Positions 1 through 12,144 of a stretch of 64,000 nucleotides of DNA are shown here, piece by piece. The position numbers and the translations under genes are program-made. The stretch comes from Stappia sp. GTDB lineage: Bacteria; Pseudomonadota; Alphaproteobacteria; Rhizobiales; Stappiaceae. The stretch lies in NCBI RefSeq assembly GCF_040110915.1, contig NZ_CP157793.1, positions 4,608,224 to 4,672,223 of the forward strand. Direction: 5' to 3'. The notes under the pieces were generated by a model, which ran no database searches, was not told the DNA's origin, and saw only the letters and a program-made list of their open reading frames with translations. Each line of letters opens with the position of its first letter. Position 1 is the first letter of the stretch.

Positions 1-21
1 ATGATCGATAATCAATATGAT

Positions 22-40
22 TGTATCGTATATCGATACA
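22..40. promoter_or_regulatory. Operator-like inverted repeat upstream of the M81 peptidase operon
   Basis: Perfect inverted repeat with 7-bp arms (TGTATCG and CGATACA) around a 5-bp TATAT spacer, in an AT-rich stretch about 80 bp before the first gene of the plus-strand operon. The shape suits a dimeric HTH repressor or activator, for example of the GntR type. The regulator gene is not in the window on this side. Function is inferred. Confidence 0.45.
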
Positions 41-119
41 GCGCACGAACGACAAGACCTGGCGAACAACAAAAACAATCGCCTTCCAGATCCAGTGCCG
101 TGAACACACGGAGGGGACC

Positions 120-1670
120 ATGCGAGTCGCTTTGGCCGGCTTTCTGCATGAAACCAATACCTTTGCCCCGACCCCGGCGGACGGGGAGGCCTTTCGCCAT
201 GGCGGAGGTTACATCCCGATGACGCGCGGGGCGGCGCTGCTGTCCGCGGCCCGGGGCGTGAATCTCGGCATCTCGGGCGCGCTCGCGGTGGCGGAGGCGC
301 GCGGCTGGGACAGGGTGCCGGTGCTGTGGACCGGGGCGATCCCCTCCGCCCATGTCACGCGTGCCGCCTATGAGGAGATCGCCGGCGAGATCGTGGACGG
401 GATCGCCCGGGCGGGCCGGCTCGACGGCGTCTTTCTCGACCTGCACGGCGCCATGGTCGCCGAGCATCTGGACGACGGCGAGGGCGAACTGGTGCGCCGC
501 ATCCGCGCGGTCGTCGGGCCGCAGGTGCCGATTGCCGCCGCGCTGGATCTCCACGGCAACATTTCAGAGAGCTTCGTCGCGGGCGTGGATGCGCTCGTCG
601 GCTTCCGCACCTATCCGCATGTCGACATGGCGGACACGGGCGCGCGGGCGGCGGAACTCCTGCATGCGATCATGACAAGCGGCGTCCGCCCGGCCAAGGC
701 GATGCGCCGCATGTCCTATCTGGTGCCGATCCCCTTTCAGTCGACGATGATGGCCCCCGGCGACGCGCTCTATGCGGACCTCGACGCGGTCGAGGCCGCC
801 GGGGCGCAATCCGCGTCACTGTTCATGGGGTTCCCGGCCGCCGACATTCCCGATTGCGGTCCGGTGGCGGTGGCGCTGGCCCCGACGCAGGCCGAGGCGG
901 AGCGGGCCGTCGAGCGGATCGCGACCGCCTATGAGGCGGCGGAACCCCGCTTCGCGACCCGCGCGCCCGAGGCCGACGATGCGGTCGCGCAGGCGATCCG
1001 GCTGGCGCGGCAAGCCGACGGGCCCGTCGTCATCGCCGATCCCCAGGACAATCCGGGCGCCGGCGGCGTCTCCGCCACCACCGGACTCCTGCGTGCCCTG
1101 ATCGCGGCGGACGCGCAGGGTGCGGCCATCGGGTTGATCGTCGATCCCCGCGCCGCGCGGCGCGCCCATGAGCTGGGCGTCGGCGCGCGGGCGCGGTTTT
1201 CCCTCGGCGGACATCCGGATCTCGCCGACGCGCCGCCGCTCGAGGTGGAGGCGAGCGTCGAGCATCTCGCCGACGGCCGCCTGCATGCGACGGGGCCCTA
1301 CTACGGCGGCACCCGGCTCGATCTCGGGCCGTCGGCCTGTCTGCGCATCGGCGGCGTGCGGGTGGCGGTCGCAAGCCGTATCGCGCAGATGGCCGACCGG
1401 GAGATGTTCCGCATGGTCGGCATCGAGCCGGAGGCGCAGGCCATTCTCGCGGTCAAGAGCGCGACGCATTTCCGCGCCGATTTCGCGCCCGTCGCCGCGC
1501 ATATCCTCGTCGCGCGGGCGCCCGGGCCGGTGCCGGTCGATCCGGCTGATCTCGCCTTCACGCGCCTGAGACCGGGTCTCAGGCTTTCCCCGCTCGGCCC
1601 CGCTTTCGGGGACGCGCGTGCCGCGCCGGCACGCACCGGTCGCGATCCCGTGGTCGCGATCCAAGACTGA
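120..1670 (+). CDS. M81 family metallopeptidase (MlrC-like)
   Basis: 516-aa protein of the MlrC/M81 family, zinc enzymes first described from microcystin-linear-peptide degradation. The N terminus carries HETNTF (His10-Glu11), followed by two DLHG motifs (DLHGAM, DLHGNIS) with candidate metal ligands, and a C-terminal MlrC domain with the DNPGAG signature. I chose the ATG at 120 because GGAGGGG lies just upstream; an in-frame ATG at 21 would add a non-homologous tail. No signal peptide is seen, so it is probably cytoplasmic. It opens an operon with a Dpp-type transporter and more peptidases, so it probably hydrolyses an imported peptide or amide. Many relatives are annotated only as M81 hydrolases, and the substrate is unknown. 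Confidence 0.88.
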   Translation: MRVALAGFLHETNTFAPTPADGEAFRHGGGYIPMTRGAALLSAARGVNLGISGALAVAEARGWDRVPVLWTGAIPSAHVTRAAYEEIAGEIVDGIARAGRLDGVFLDLHGAMVAEHLDDGEGELVRRIRAVVGPQVPIAAALDLHGNISESFVAGVDALVGFRTYPHVDMADTGARAAELLHAIMTSGVRPAKAMRRMSYLVPIPFQSTMMAPGDALYADLDAVEAAGAQSASLFMGFPAADIPDCGPVAVALAPTQAEAERAVERIATAYEAAEPRFATRAPEADDAVAQAIRLARQADGPVVIADPQDNPGAGGVSATTGLLRALIAADAQGAAIGLIVDPRAARRAHELGVGARARFSLGGHPDLADAPPLEVEASVEHLADGRLHATGPYYGGTRLDLGPSACLRIGGVRVAVASRIAQMADREMFRMVGIEPEAQAILAVKSATHFRADFAPVAAHILVARAPGPVPVDPADLAFTRLRPGLRLSPLGPAFGDARAAPARTGRDPVVAIQD

Positions 1671-1702
1671 AAAAGAAGATCAACTCCAACCAGAGGTTCG
1701 AG

Positions 1703-3310
1703 ATGAGCACATACATGAAAGCGTTTATGCCGAAGCGGGCGCTTGCCGCCGCGCTTCTGTCATGCGCCGCCGCCTTCGCGCCGGTATCGACGGCGCAGGC
1801 GGAGGACGTGACCGTCACGGCGGTCATGCATTCCGGTCTGCGGGTGCTGGACCCGGTGATCACCACCGCCCACATCACCCGCAACCACGGCTACATGATC
1901 TACGACGTGCTGACGGCCGTGGACGAGAACTTCCAGCCGCAGCCGCAGATGGCGGACTGGACGGTGTCCGACGACGGTCTGACCTACACCTTCACCCTGC
2001 GCGACGGGCTGATGTTCCATGACGGCGCGCCGGTCACGGGCGCGGATGTGGTGGCCTCGCTGACGCGCTGGGGCAAGCGCGATTCCGGCGGCCAGCTCAT
2101 CTTCGACGTGACCGAAAGCCTCGAGGCCACGGACGACAAGACCGTCGTGTGGACGCTGTCGGAGCCGTTCCCGCCGCTGATGAACGTGATCTCCAAGCAG
2201 TCGGCCGTGCCGCCCTTCATCATGCCGGCGCGCGTCGCCGCCACCTCGCCCGACGAGACCATCACCGAATACATCGGCTCCGGCCCCTTCGTCTTCGTCA
2301 CGGACGAGTATGAGCCCGGCGTCTCGGTGACCTACGAGAAGTTCGACGACTACGTGCCGCGCGAGGAGGAGCCGTCCTGGATGGCCGGCGGCAAGCGCGT
2401 CAACGTCGACCGCGTGGTGTGGACGACCATGCCCGACAGCCTGACCGCGATCAACGCGCTGGCCGCCGGCGAGATCGACTATCTCGAGCAGGTGCAGATC
2501 GACCTGCTGCCGATTCTCGACAGCGCGCCCGACGTCACCGTCGAACAGCGCGATCCGCTCGGCTATGTGACCATCGGCCGGCCGAACTTCCTGCATCCGC
2601 CCTTCGACAACAAGAAGATCCGCCAGGCCGCGCTCTACGCGCTCAGCCAGCAGGATGTGCTCGCCACCATGATGAGCCGCGAGGAGTACTACAACATCTG
2701 CGGCGCGATCTTCGGCTGCAACACGCCGCTCGGCGACGAGTCGGGCGCGGAGCCGATCACCGCCGGTGCGCAGCCGGACAAGGCGAAGGCGCTGCTCGAG
2801 GAGGCGGGCTATGACGGCACCCCGATCGTGCTGATGCAACCGACCGACGTGGTGTCGCTGACCAACCAGCCCGTGGTCGCGGCCCAGGCGCTGCGCGAGG
2901 CCGGCTTCAACGTCGACATGCAGCCCATGGACTGGCAGTCGGTGGTCCAGCGTCGCGCCCAGCAGAACCCGCCGAGCGACGGCGGCTGGAACATCTTCTT
3001 CACCAACTGGATGGTGCCGGAGGTGTCCGACCCGCTGATCAACGTCATGGTCAACGGACGCGGCGACGATGCGTGGTTCGGCTGGCCGACCGACCCGCGG
3101 ATCGAGGAACTGCGGGCCGAGTTCGTCAAGGCGGCCGACGATGCCGGGCGCAAGGCCGTCGCCGTCGAGATCCAGAAGCATGTGATGGACAACGTCAATT
3201 ACATCCATCTGGGCGAATACAAGATGCCCCAGGCACGGCGCAACACGATCCAGGGCATCCTGCCGACCCCGGTTCCCGTGTTCTGGAACGTGACGAAGAG
3301 CGCGGAGTGA
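1703..3310 (+). CDS. ABC transporter substrate-binding protein, family 5 (peptide type)
   Basis: 535-aa periplasmic solute-binding protein of the DppA/OppA (SBP_bac_5) family. A Sec signal peptide with the KR n-region and an Ala-rich core probably ends at AQA-E, near residue 33. The family pattern of a DGLTYTFTLRDGLMFHDG block is present at about residues 90-107. It delivers oligopeptides or similar solutes to the permeases encoded immediately downstream. It begins 32 bp after the M81 peptidase and is followed by a strong GC-rich stem-loop before the permease gene, as is common where the binding protein must outnumber the membrane parts. Ligand specificity cannot be read from the sequence. 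Confidence 0.92.
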   Translation: MSTYMKAFMPKRALAAALLSCAAAFAPVSTAQAEDVTVTAVMHSGLRVLDPVITTAHITRNHGYMIYDVLTAVDENFQPQPQMADWTVSDDGLTYTFTLRDGLMFHDGAPVTGADVVASLTRWGKRDSGGQLIFDVTESLEATDDKTVVWTLSEPFPPLMNVISKQSAVPPFIMPARVAATSPDETITEYIGSGPFVFVTDEYEPGVSVTYEKFDDYVPREEEPSWMAGGKRVNVDRVVWTTMPDSLTAINALAAGEIDYLEQVQIDLLPILDSAPDVTVEQRDPLGYVTIGRPNFLHPPFDNKKIRQAALYALSQQDVLATMMSREEYYNICGAIFGCNTPLGDESGAEPITAGAQPDKAKALLEEAGYDGTPIVLMQPTDVVSLTNQPVVAAQALREAGFNVDMQPMDWQSVVQRRAQQNPPSDGGWNIFFTNWMVPEVSDPLINVMVNGRGDDAWFGWPTDPRIEELRAEFVKAADDAGRKAVAVEIQKHVMDNVNYIHLGEYKMPQARRNTIQGILPTPVPVFWNVTKSAE

Positions 3311-3318
3311 TCCGCCAC

Positions 3319-3344
3319 CCGGGGGCGCGCCAGCGCGCCCCCGG
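3319..3344 (+). other. GC-rich intercistronic stem-loop after the substrate-binding protein gene
   Basis: A 12-bp inverted repeat (CCGGGGGCGCGC and its complement) with only two bases between the arms sits 8 bp after the SBP stop. No T-run follows. It probably stabilises the upstream mRNA 3' end or partly terminates transcription, giving more SBP than permease. The sequence dyad is seen directly; the role is inferred. Confidence 0.6.
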
Positions 3345-3409
3345 TCCCGCGCGCGCGCGCGCCCCGCGCGTGTTTCGCGTCCAAGACCGTCCGGATAAGG
3401 CACACGTCC

Positions 3410-4351
<942 letters not shown>

Positions 4352-4352
4352 C

Positions 4353-5240
4353 ATGGCCGAGACAACTCCCTCCCGCCACAGCGCGTTTCAGGTCCTCACT
4401 GGCCTCTTCTCGCTGCCCGCCGGGGCGCGGCTCGGCATCGGCCCGGCGATTGCCGCGGCGGTGCTCGTCGCCATCGTCCTGGCCTCGCTGTTCGCGCCGC
4501 TCTACGTGCCCTACGATCCGCTGTCGATGAACTCGATGATGCGGCTGAAGCCACCGTCGGACGCGCATCTGCTGGGCACCGATCCCTTCGGCCGCGACAT
4601 CTTCAGCCGGGTCATGACCGGCGGCCGCGTGTCGCTGCTGATCGGCATCGGCGCGGCGGTGACCAGCGTCGTGATCGGTCTGGCGATCGGTCTTGTCGCG
4701 GGCTTCTTCCGCACCGCCGACGACATCATCATGCGCATCATGGACAGTCTGATGGCCATTCCGGCGATCCTGCTGGCCATTGCGCTGGTCGCGCTCAACG
4801 GGCCGAGCCTCGGCTCGGTGATCATCGCCATCACCGTGCCGGAGGTGCCGCGCGTGGTGCGTCTGGTGCGCTCGGTGGTGCTGTCGGCGCGCGAGGAACC
4901 CTATGTGGAGGCGGCCATCGCACTGGGCTCCTCCATGCCGAAGATCCTGGTGCAGCACCTGTTGCCCAACACGCTGGCGCCGCTGATCGTGCAGGGCACC
5001 TACATCTGCGCCTCAGCGATCCTGATCGAGGCGATCCTGAGCTTCCTCGGCGCCGGCGTCTCCACGGAGATCCCCACCTGGGGCAACATCATGGCCGAGG
5101 GGCGCAGCTACTTCCAGATCAAGCCCGGCCTGATCTTCTGGCCCGGCCTGCTGTTGTCGCTGTGCATCCTGTCGATCAACCTCCTGGGCGACACCGCGCG
5201 CGATCTGCTCGATCCGCGCATGAAGAAGCGGGAAGGCTGA
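4353..5240 (+). CDS. ABC transporter permease, DppC type
   Basis: 295-aa inner-membrane permease with the short N-terminal OppC/DppC region, including the LLGTDPFGRDIFSR motif, followed by the permease domain with an EAA loop (YVEAAIALG) near residue 190. It pairs with the DppB-type protein encoded just upstream. One base separates its stop from the start of the ATPase gene, so the four transporter genes are tightly packed. Confidence 0.92.
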   Translation: MAETTPSRHSAFQVLTGLFSLPAGARLGIGPAIAAAVLVAIVLASLFAPLYVPYDPLSMNSMMRLKPPSDAHLLGTDPFGRDIFSRVMTGGRVSLLIGIGAAVTSVVIGLAIGLVAGFFRTADDIIMRIMDSLMAIPAILLAIALVALNGPSLGSVIIAITVPEVPRVVRLVRSVVLSAREEPYVEAAIALGSSMPKILVQHLLPNTLAPLIVQGTYICASAILIEAILSFLGAGVSTEIPTWGNIMAEGRSYFQIKPGLIFWPGLLLSLCILSINLLGDTARDLLDPRMKKREG

Positions 5241-5241
5241 A

Positions 5242-6923
<1,682 letters not shown>

Positions 6924-6927
<4 letters not shown>

Positions 6928-8102
6928 GTGTCATTCCCAGCATCCAGGCCTTCGCGGAGGATCTCACGGAGATCCGCCGCGACCTGCACGCCCATCCCGA
7001 ACTCGGCTTCGAGGAGACCCGCACCGCCGGGATCGTCGCGGCGAAACTGCGCGAGTACGGCGTCGACGAGGTGCATGAGGGGCTCGGCGGCACCGGCGTC
7101 GTCGCCCTCATCAAGGGCAAGGGCGGCGGCAACCGGCGGATCGGCCTGCGCGCCGACATGGACGCGCTGCCCATCGAGGAAACCTCCGGCGTGCCCTATG
7201 CCTCGCGCAATCCCGGGCGCATGCACGCCTGCGGCCACGACGGTCACACGACCATGCTGCTCGGCGCGGCGCGCCATCTGGCCGCGACGCGCGATTTCGA
7301 CGGCACGGCGGTGCTGGTCTTCCAGCCGGCGGAAGAGGGGCTTGGCGGCGCCCGGCGGATGATCGCCGACGGGCTCTTCGAGCAGTTCCCCTGCGACGAG
7401 ATCTACGGCATGCACAACGACCCCAACGCGGAGCCGGGGACCGTCACCGTGACGCCGGGTCCCGCGATGGCGGGAGCGAGCTTCTTCGACATCACGGTGC
7501 GCGGCACGGGCAGCCATGCCGCCATGCCGCACCAGTCGCGCGACCCGATCGTCGCCGCGACCGCGCTGGTGCAGCAGATCCAGACGGTGGTGAGCCGCAA
7601 CGCGCCGCCGACCAAGCCGCTGGTCGTCTCGGTGACGACCATCAACGCGGGCAGCGCCTACAATGTGGTGCCGGACCGCGCGACGATCAGCGGCACGATC
7701 CGCTACTTCCACGACGACGTGATCGCCATGGCCGAACAGCGCATGCGCGATCTCTGCGCCGGACTGGCGCAGGCGCATGGCGTGGAGATCGATGTCGACC
7801 TGCGCAACGTCTTCGACGTGCTGATGAACGATCCGGAGCTGTCGGAGGCCTATGTGGCGGCGGCCCGCGACGTGGTCGGCGCCGACAACGCCACTCTGAC
7901 GAACGATCAGATGACCGGCTCGGAGGACTTCGCCGACATGCTCAAGGTGGTGCCCGGGGCCTATTGCCGGGTCGGCCACGCCGGCAATGTGCCGCTGCAC
8001 AATCCGGCCTTCGTGCTGGACGACGACATCCTGCCGGTCGGGGCCTCGGTCTACGCGCGCATCGTCGAGACCCGCCTGCCGCGCGAGGGCACAGCCGGCT
8101 GA
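6924..8102 (+). CDS. M20 family amidohydrolase (hippurate hydrolase / IAA-amino acid hydrolase type)
   Basis: 392-aa cytoplasmic metal-dependent amidohydrolase of the M20D type. Visible family motifs are GLRADMDALPI, the Cys-containing HACGHDGH metal site, FQPAEEG with the catalytic Glu, and a C-terminal HNPAF. Members cleave N-acyl or N-aryl amino acids and some dipeptides. The ATG at 6924 overlaps the ATPase stop by 4 bases, which fixes the start better than any upstream in-frame codon. It is placed to deacylate or split the imported substrate. The exact substrate is unknown. Confidence 0.9.
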
Positions 8103-8149
8103 TTTCGCCGGCGCCGTCGCGCTGTTCTTCTTCGAGGATTTTCAGACAC

Positions 8150-8170
8150 CGCCGGGCACTCCGCCCGGCG
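8150..8170 (+). other. Stem-loop between two M20 genes
   Basis: An 8-bp inverted repeat (CGCCGGGC and GCCCGGCG, 5-nt loop) lies in the 87-bp gap just ahead of the GGGAGG ribosome-binding site of the next gene. It could be an attenuating or mRNA-processing hairpin. Only the dyad is seen; the role is inferred. Confidence 0.35.
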
Positions 8171-8189
8171 GACACGGGAGGTTTTTGCC

Positions 8190-9329
8190 ATGACCGACGT
8201 TCTTTCCCTGCCCTTCGACACCGAGGAGATGATCGCGGGCCTCAAGCCCTGGATCGAGACCGAAAGCCCGACCTTCGACGCCGCCGCCGTCAACCGGATG
8301 ATGGATCTGGTGCAATACGAGATGGCGGCGATGGGCGCGCGGGTGGAGCGCATTCCGGGCCGGCTGGGGCTCGGCGATTCCGTGCGCGCGACCATGCCGC
8401 ATCCGCGCGCCGGCGAGGGCGGTATTCTGCTGCTCGGCCACATGGACACCGTCCACCCGCTCGGCACGCTGGACGTTCTGCCCTTCCGCCGCGAGGGCGA
8501 CGTCTGCTACGGCCCCGGCCTGATGGACATGAAGGGCGGCAACTACGTCTATCTCGACGCGCTGCGAAAGATCCTCGCCGCCGGCATCGAGACGCCGCTG
8601 CCGGTGACGGTGCTGTTCACGCCCGACGAGGAGATCGGCACGCCGGCCACGCGCGACCTGATCGAGACGGAGGCGAAGCGTCACAAATACATTCTCGTGC
8701 CCGAGCCGGCGCGGCCCGACGGCGGCGCGGTGATCGGCCGCTATGCGATTGCGCGCTTCAATCTCCAGGCGCGCGGACGGCCGAGCCATGCCGGCTGGCA
8801 ATTGTCGGAAGGCCGCTCGGCGATCGCCGAGATGGCGCGCAAGGTCGCCGAGATCGAGGGCATGACCACGGAGGATTGCACCTTCTCCGTCGGCGTCTTC
8901 CATGCCGGGCAATGGGTCAACTGCGTCTCCTCCGTGTGCGACGCGGAGGTGCTGACCATGGCCAAGACCCAGGCGCTTCTCGACGAGGGCGTGGCGCGGA
9001 TGATGGCGCTCGGCACCGACGAGGGCGAGGTGACGCTTGAGGTGCGCCGGGGCGTGACGCGGCCCGTCTGGGAGCCGGATCAGCCCGGCACGATGGAGAT
9101 GCTGGCGCTTGCCCGCGAGGTCGCCGGCGAGATCGGCTTCGAGATCAGCGCGGCCTCAGCCGGCGGCGGGTCGGACGGCAATTTCACCGGCCATCTCGGC
9201 CTGCCGACGCTCGACAGCATCGGCGTGCGGGGCAAGGGCCTGCATACGCTCGGCGAGCACATCTATGTCGACAGTCTGGTGGAGCGCGCGCGTCTCGCCG
9301 CCGGTCTCTACTGCCGGCTGGGGGCCTGA
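8190..9329 (+). CDS. M20 family metallopeptidase (carboxypeptidase G2-like)
   Basis: 379-aa member of the ArgE/DapE/CPG2 group of M20. Metal-site motifs are LLGHMDTVHPLG, GLMDMKGG and TPDEEIGTP with the catalytic Glu. A C-terminal His (EHIYVDSL) completes the site. No signal peptide is seen. GGGAGG lies about 8 bp before the ATG. It follows a different M20 subfamily member, so the operon supplies two non-redundant exopeptidase or amidase activities. CPG2 relatives release C-terminal Glu or other residues, but the specificity here is not readable. Confidence 0.88.
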   Translation: MTDVLSLPFDTEEMIAGLKPWIETESPTFDAAAVNRMMDLVQYEMAAMGARVERIPGRLGLGDSVRATMPHPRAGEGGILLLGHMDTVHPLGTLDVLPFRREGDVCYGPGLMDMKGGNYVYLDALRKILAAGIETPLPVTVLFTPDEEIGTPATRDLIETEAKRHKYILVPEPARPDGGAVIGRYAIARFNLQARGRPSHAGWQLSEGRSAIAEMARKVAEIEGMTTEDCTFSVGVFHAGQWVNCVSSVCDAEVLTMAKTQALLDEGVARMMALGTDEGEVTLEVRRGVTRPVWEPDQPGTMEMLALAREVAGEIGFEISAASAGGGSDGNFTGHLGLPTLDSIGVRGKGLHTLGEHIYVDSLVERARLAAGLYCRLGA

Positions 9330-9330
9330 C

Positions 9331-10890
9331 ATGTCGCGGGCCCTGTCGCGGTCGATGGAGATCCGCAAGCATGTCGTCACCACGCCTCACGGCGTGGTCG
9401 CGGCGCAGCACCGGCAGGCGGCCGAGGCCGGGGCGGAGGTTCTGCGCGCCGGCGGCGACGCGGTGGATGCGGCGGTCGCCTGCGGCTTCGTCTGCGGCGT
9501 GCTGGAACCGTGGATGTCGGGCCCCGCCGGCGGCGGCGGCGCGATCCACTGGCGCGCCGACACCGGCGAGGCGCATGCGCTCAATTTCGGCATGCGCGCG
9601 CCCGATGGCTTGAAGGTCGAGGACTTCCCGCTGTCGGGCGAGGGGGTCGCCGGCGACCTCTTTCCCTGGGAGCGGGTGGTCGAGGACCGCAACGTGCTCG
9701 GTGCCAAGGCCGTCGCCGTTCCTTGCGTCACCGACGGCCACGCGGCGGCGCATCGCCGCTGGGGCCGTCTGCCCTGGCGCGATCTGCTAGCCCCCGCCAT
9801 CGCGCACGCCCGGGAGGGCATGGCGGTCGACTGGTATGCGGCGCTGGTCATTGCCAGCGCCACGCGCGATCTGGCGCGCGACCCCGACGCGGCGGCGCTG
9901 TTCCTGCTCGACGGCCAGTGGCCGCGCCCCTGTCCCTGGACGGCCACGGTCGAGGATCGCCTCGACCAGTCGCGCATGGCCGACAGTCTCGACAGTCTGG
10001 CCCGGGACGGCGCCGAGGCCCTGCACGGCGGCGATCTCGGAGATGCAATGGCGCGCGATATCCGCGACAAGGGCGGATATCTGACGCGCGAGGATCTGGA
10101 AACGACCCGCGCGCGGTTCGAAACGCCGCTCGCGGTGCCCTACCGGGACGCGCTGTTTCACGTCCTTCCCGGTCTGACGGCCGGGCCGACCTTCGCCCAC
10201 GCCATGGAACGCCTGTCGCATGAAACGCCGACCACACCCGATGACGCGTGCCCGGCGCATGCGCGCGCCCTGCGGTCCGCCTATCGCGCGCGCCTGTCGG
10301 GCATGGGCGCGGATGGCGAAATCCCCGAGGCGCCGGGCTCGACGACGCATTTCTCCGTCGTCGACCGTGACGGCAACATGGTCGCCCACACCCAGACGCT
10401 GCTGTCGCTCTTCGGCGCGCGGGTGGTCTCGCCCTCCACCGGGTTCCTGATGAACAACGGCATCATGTGGTTCGATCCGGTTCAGGGGCGGCCCAATTCG
10501 CTCGGGCCGGGCAAGCCGTGCCTGATGAACGTCTGCCCGGCCATCGGGGCGGCGGGGGATCGCCGCATCGCGCTGGGCGCGTCGGGCGGGCGCAAGATCG
10601 TTTCGGCGGTCGTGCAGATGGCCTCCTTCTTCGCCGATTTCGGACTGGATCTTGAGGAGATCTTCCACCGCCCGCGCATCGACGTCTCGGGCGGACCCGG
10701 CATCGTCGCCGACGCTGCCCTGCCCGAGCCGGTGATGGCGGCGCTTCGCGCGGTGGCGGAGGTCACGCCCGTGCGCCGCTCGCTGTTTCCCTATCCCTTC
10801 GCCTGTCCGGTGGCGGTGCTGGAAGACGCCGCCGGGCGCCACGGCATGAGCGAGATCATGTCCGCCTGGGGGGATGCGGTCGCCGAGTAG
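9331..10890 (+). CDS. Gamma-glutamyltransferase family protein
   Basis: 519-aa member of the gamma-glutamyltransferase (Ntn-hydrolase) family. The autoprocessing and catalytic Thr is seen as Thr338 in STTHFSVVD, and the C-terminal small-subunit region contains LGPGKP and GASGGRKI blocks. It is a little shorter than the E. coli enzyme (about 580 aa) and no signal peptide is visible, so it probably acts in the cytoplasm, unlike periplasmic Ggt. It starts 1 bp after the preceding M20 stop and is last in the operon, ending at a hairpin terminator. It may remove gamma-glutamyl or similar amide-linked groups from the imported substrate. Confidence 0.87.
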   Translation: MSRALSRSMEIRKHVVTTPHGVVAAQHRQAAEAGAEVLRAGGDAVDAAVACGFVCGVLEPWMSGPAGGGGAIHWRADTGEAHALNFGMRAPDGLKVEDFPLSGEGVAGDLFPWERVVEDRNVLGAKAVAVPCVTDGHAAAHRRWGRLPWRDLLAPAIAHAREGMAVDWYAALVIASATRDLARDPDAAALFLLDGQWPRPCPWTATVEDRLDQSRMADSLDSLARDGAEALHGGDLGDAMARDIRDKGGYLTREDLETTRARFETPLAVPYRDALFHVLPGLTAGPTFAHAMERLSHETPTTPDDACPAHARALRSAYRARLSGMGADGEIPEAPGSTTHFSVVDRDGNMVAHTQTLLSLFGARVVSPSTGFLMNNGIMWFDPVQGRPNSLGPGKPCLMNVCPAIGAAGDRRIALGASGGRKIVSAVVQMASFFADFGLDLEEIFHRPRIDVSGGPGIVADAALPEPVMAALRAVAEVTPVRRSLFPYPFACPVAVLEDAAGRHGMSEIMSAWGDAVAE

Positions 10891-10904
10891 CGCGATTGGC
10901 CTGT

Positions 10905-10940
10905 GAAGAAGCCCGCCGTCACGCGACGGCGGGCTTCTTC
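10905..10940. terminator. Bidirectional hairpin terminator between convergent operons
   Basis: Perfect 16-bp inverted repeat (GAAGAAGCCCGCCGTC and its complement) with a 4-base ACGC loop. The arms begin and end in purine- and T-rich tracts, so it can terminate in both directions. The stop codon of the convergent EamA gene (10919-10921) lies inside the hairpin. Confidence 0.85.
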
Positions 10941-11827
10941 GCGCGTTTCGGCACCGGGCCCATGACGCAGGCGACGGCGGCGAGCACCAGCGCGAGCGCG
11001 GCGAGCATGTTCCATGTCAGCGCGTCGCCGAGCAGCAGCACCGAACCGCTCACCCCGACGATGGGGGTCAGCAGCGTGCCGAGCGTCGCCTGTCCGACAC
11101 TGAGCCGGCGCACGATCAGGAACCACATGGTCTGCGCGAGGCCGATGGAAAACACGATGTGATAGGCAAGCGCGCCGAGCACCGGGGCCGACAGGCCGGC
11201 CGGCGACGGAAGACCGCCGATGAGCGCGGCCGCCACGATCATCGGGAGGGCCGCCACCGCGTATTGCCAGCCCGTCACCACGATCATGCTCGACGTCCAG
11301 GTGGTACGCTTCATGACAACCGTGCCGAGCGCCCAGCTCACCGCCGCGCCGAGCATGAAGCCGACGCCAAGCGGGCTGAGGGCGGCCCCCCGCAGCGCAT
11401 CGACCCCGAGCAGCACCGCGAGCCCCGCCATGCCGCAGGCCAGTCCGACCGCCTGACGCAGGCCGGGCCGTTCGCCGAGCAGCGGCCACGCCAGAAGAGC
11501 CGCCCAGGCCGGCATGGTGAAGGCGATGATCGCGGCGCGCGAGGTCGCCATGTTCAACTGTCCGAAGGCGGTGAACAGGTTGAAGGCGAGGATGTTCAGC
11601 ATCCCCGCCATCAGGATCGGCAGGATCTCGCCGCGTCGCGGCAGCAACCCGCGCCGGCGCAGAACGGCGAGGGCGAAGAGGATCAGCGCGCCGGCCGAAA
11701 AGCCGATGGCGCGCAGCGGAACCGGCGGCACCTCGGCCAGTGCGATCTTCACCGCCGGCCAGTTGAGGCCCCAGAAGAGCCCGAGCAGGGCGACCGCCGC
11801 GAAGCGGCCCGCTGGAAGGTTCAGCAC
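10919..11827 (-). CDS. EamA/DMT superfamily transporter
   Basis: About 302 aa, ten predicted transmembrane helices in two EamA repeats, the usual size for drug/metabolite exporters such as RhtA or YdcZ relatives. Family features include the N-terminal FWGLNWPAVKIAL segment and the repeat-junction LGER region. I placed the start at the GTG (11827) that overlaps the upstream cupin stop; longer in-frame extensions are out-of-frame shadow of the cupin gene. It is the last gene of the minus operon and may export an amino acid or amine product. The stop codon lies inside the terminator. Confidence 0.85.
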   Translation of the reverse strand: MLNLPAGRFAAVALLGLFWGLNWPAVKIALAEVPPVPLRAIGFSAGALILFALAVLRRRGLLPRRGEILPILMAGMLNILAFNLFTAFGQLNMATSRAAIIAFTMPAWAALLAWPLLGERPGLRQAVGLACGMAGLAVLLGVDALRGAALSPLGVGFMLGAAVSWALGTVVMKRTTWTSSMIVVTGWQYAVAALPMIVAAALIGGLPSPAGLSAPVLGALAYHIVFSIGLAQTMWFLIVRRLSVGQATLGTLLTPIVGVSGSVLLLGDALTWNMLAALALVLAAVACVMGPVPKRAKKPAVA

Positions 11828-12144
11828 CTCGGGTTTCCGATGGGAGCGTCGAGGAACTCGACCTCCACGAAGGCCAGATCGGTGTCGGAGGCGTTGATCA
11901 CATTGTGGCTGGTTCCGGCCGCGCGGCAGTAGCTGCGCCCGGGCACGAGGTCGGCCTCGGTGACGCTGCCGTCGGGATGCTCCAGACGCAGGGTTCCGGC
12001 GGTGAGCGGCACGATCACATAGGAATAGTCGTGCACGTGGTCCCCGGTTTCCGCGCCGGGCGCGAAGCGCCATTCGGTGACGCGGGTCAGGCCGTTTTCC
12101 AGATGATGCACGCTGGTGGCCTGCTGGCGGGCGGTCTCGGTCAT
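11821..12144 (-). CDS. Small single-domain cupin protein
   Basis: 107-aa protein with one cupin beta-barrel. The metal-binding motif is seen as GDHVHDYSYVIVPLTAG, with a second block ending in the His of AGTSHNVIN. It begins with an ATG that overlaps the deacetylase stop by 4 bases and its own stop overlaps the transporter start, so the last three genes are coupled. Small cupins of this kind serve as isomerases, dioxygenases or binding proteins. The activity is not assignable. Confidence 0.82.
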   Translation of the reverse strand: MTETARQQATSVHHLENGLTRVTEWRFAPGAETGDHVHDYSYVIVPLTAGTLRLEHPDGSVTEADLVPGRSYCRAAGTSHNVINASDTDLAFVEVEFLDAPIGNPRC

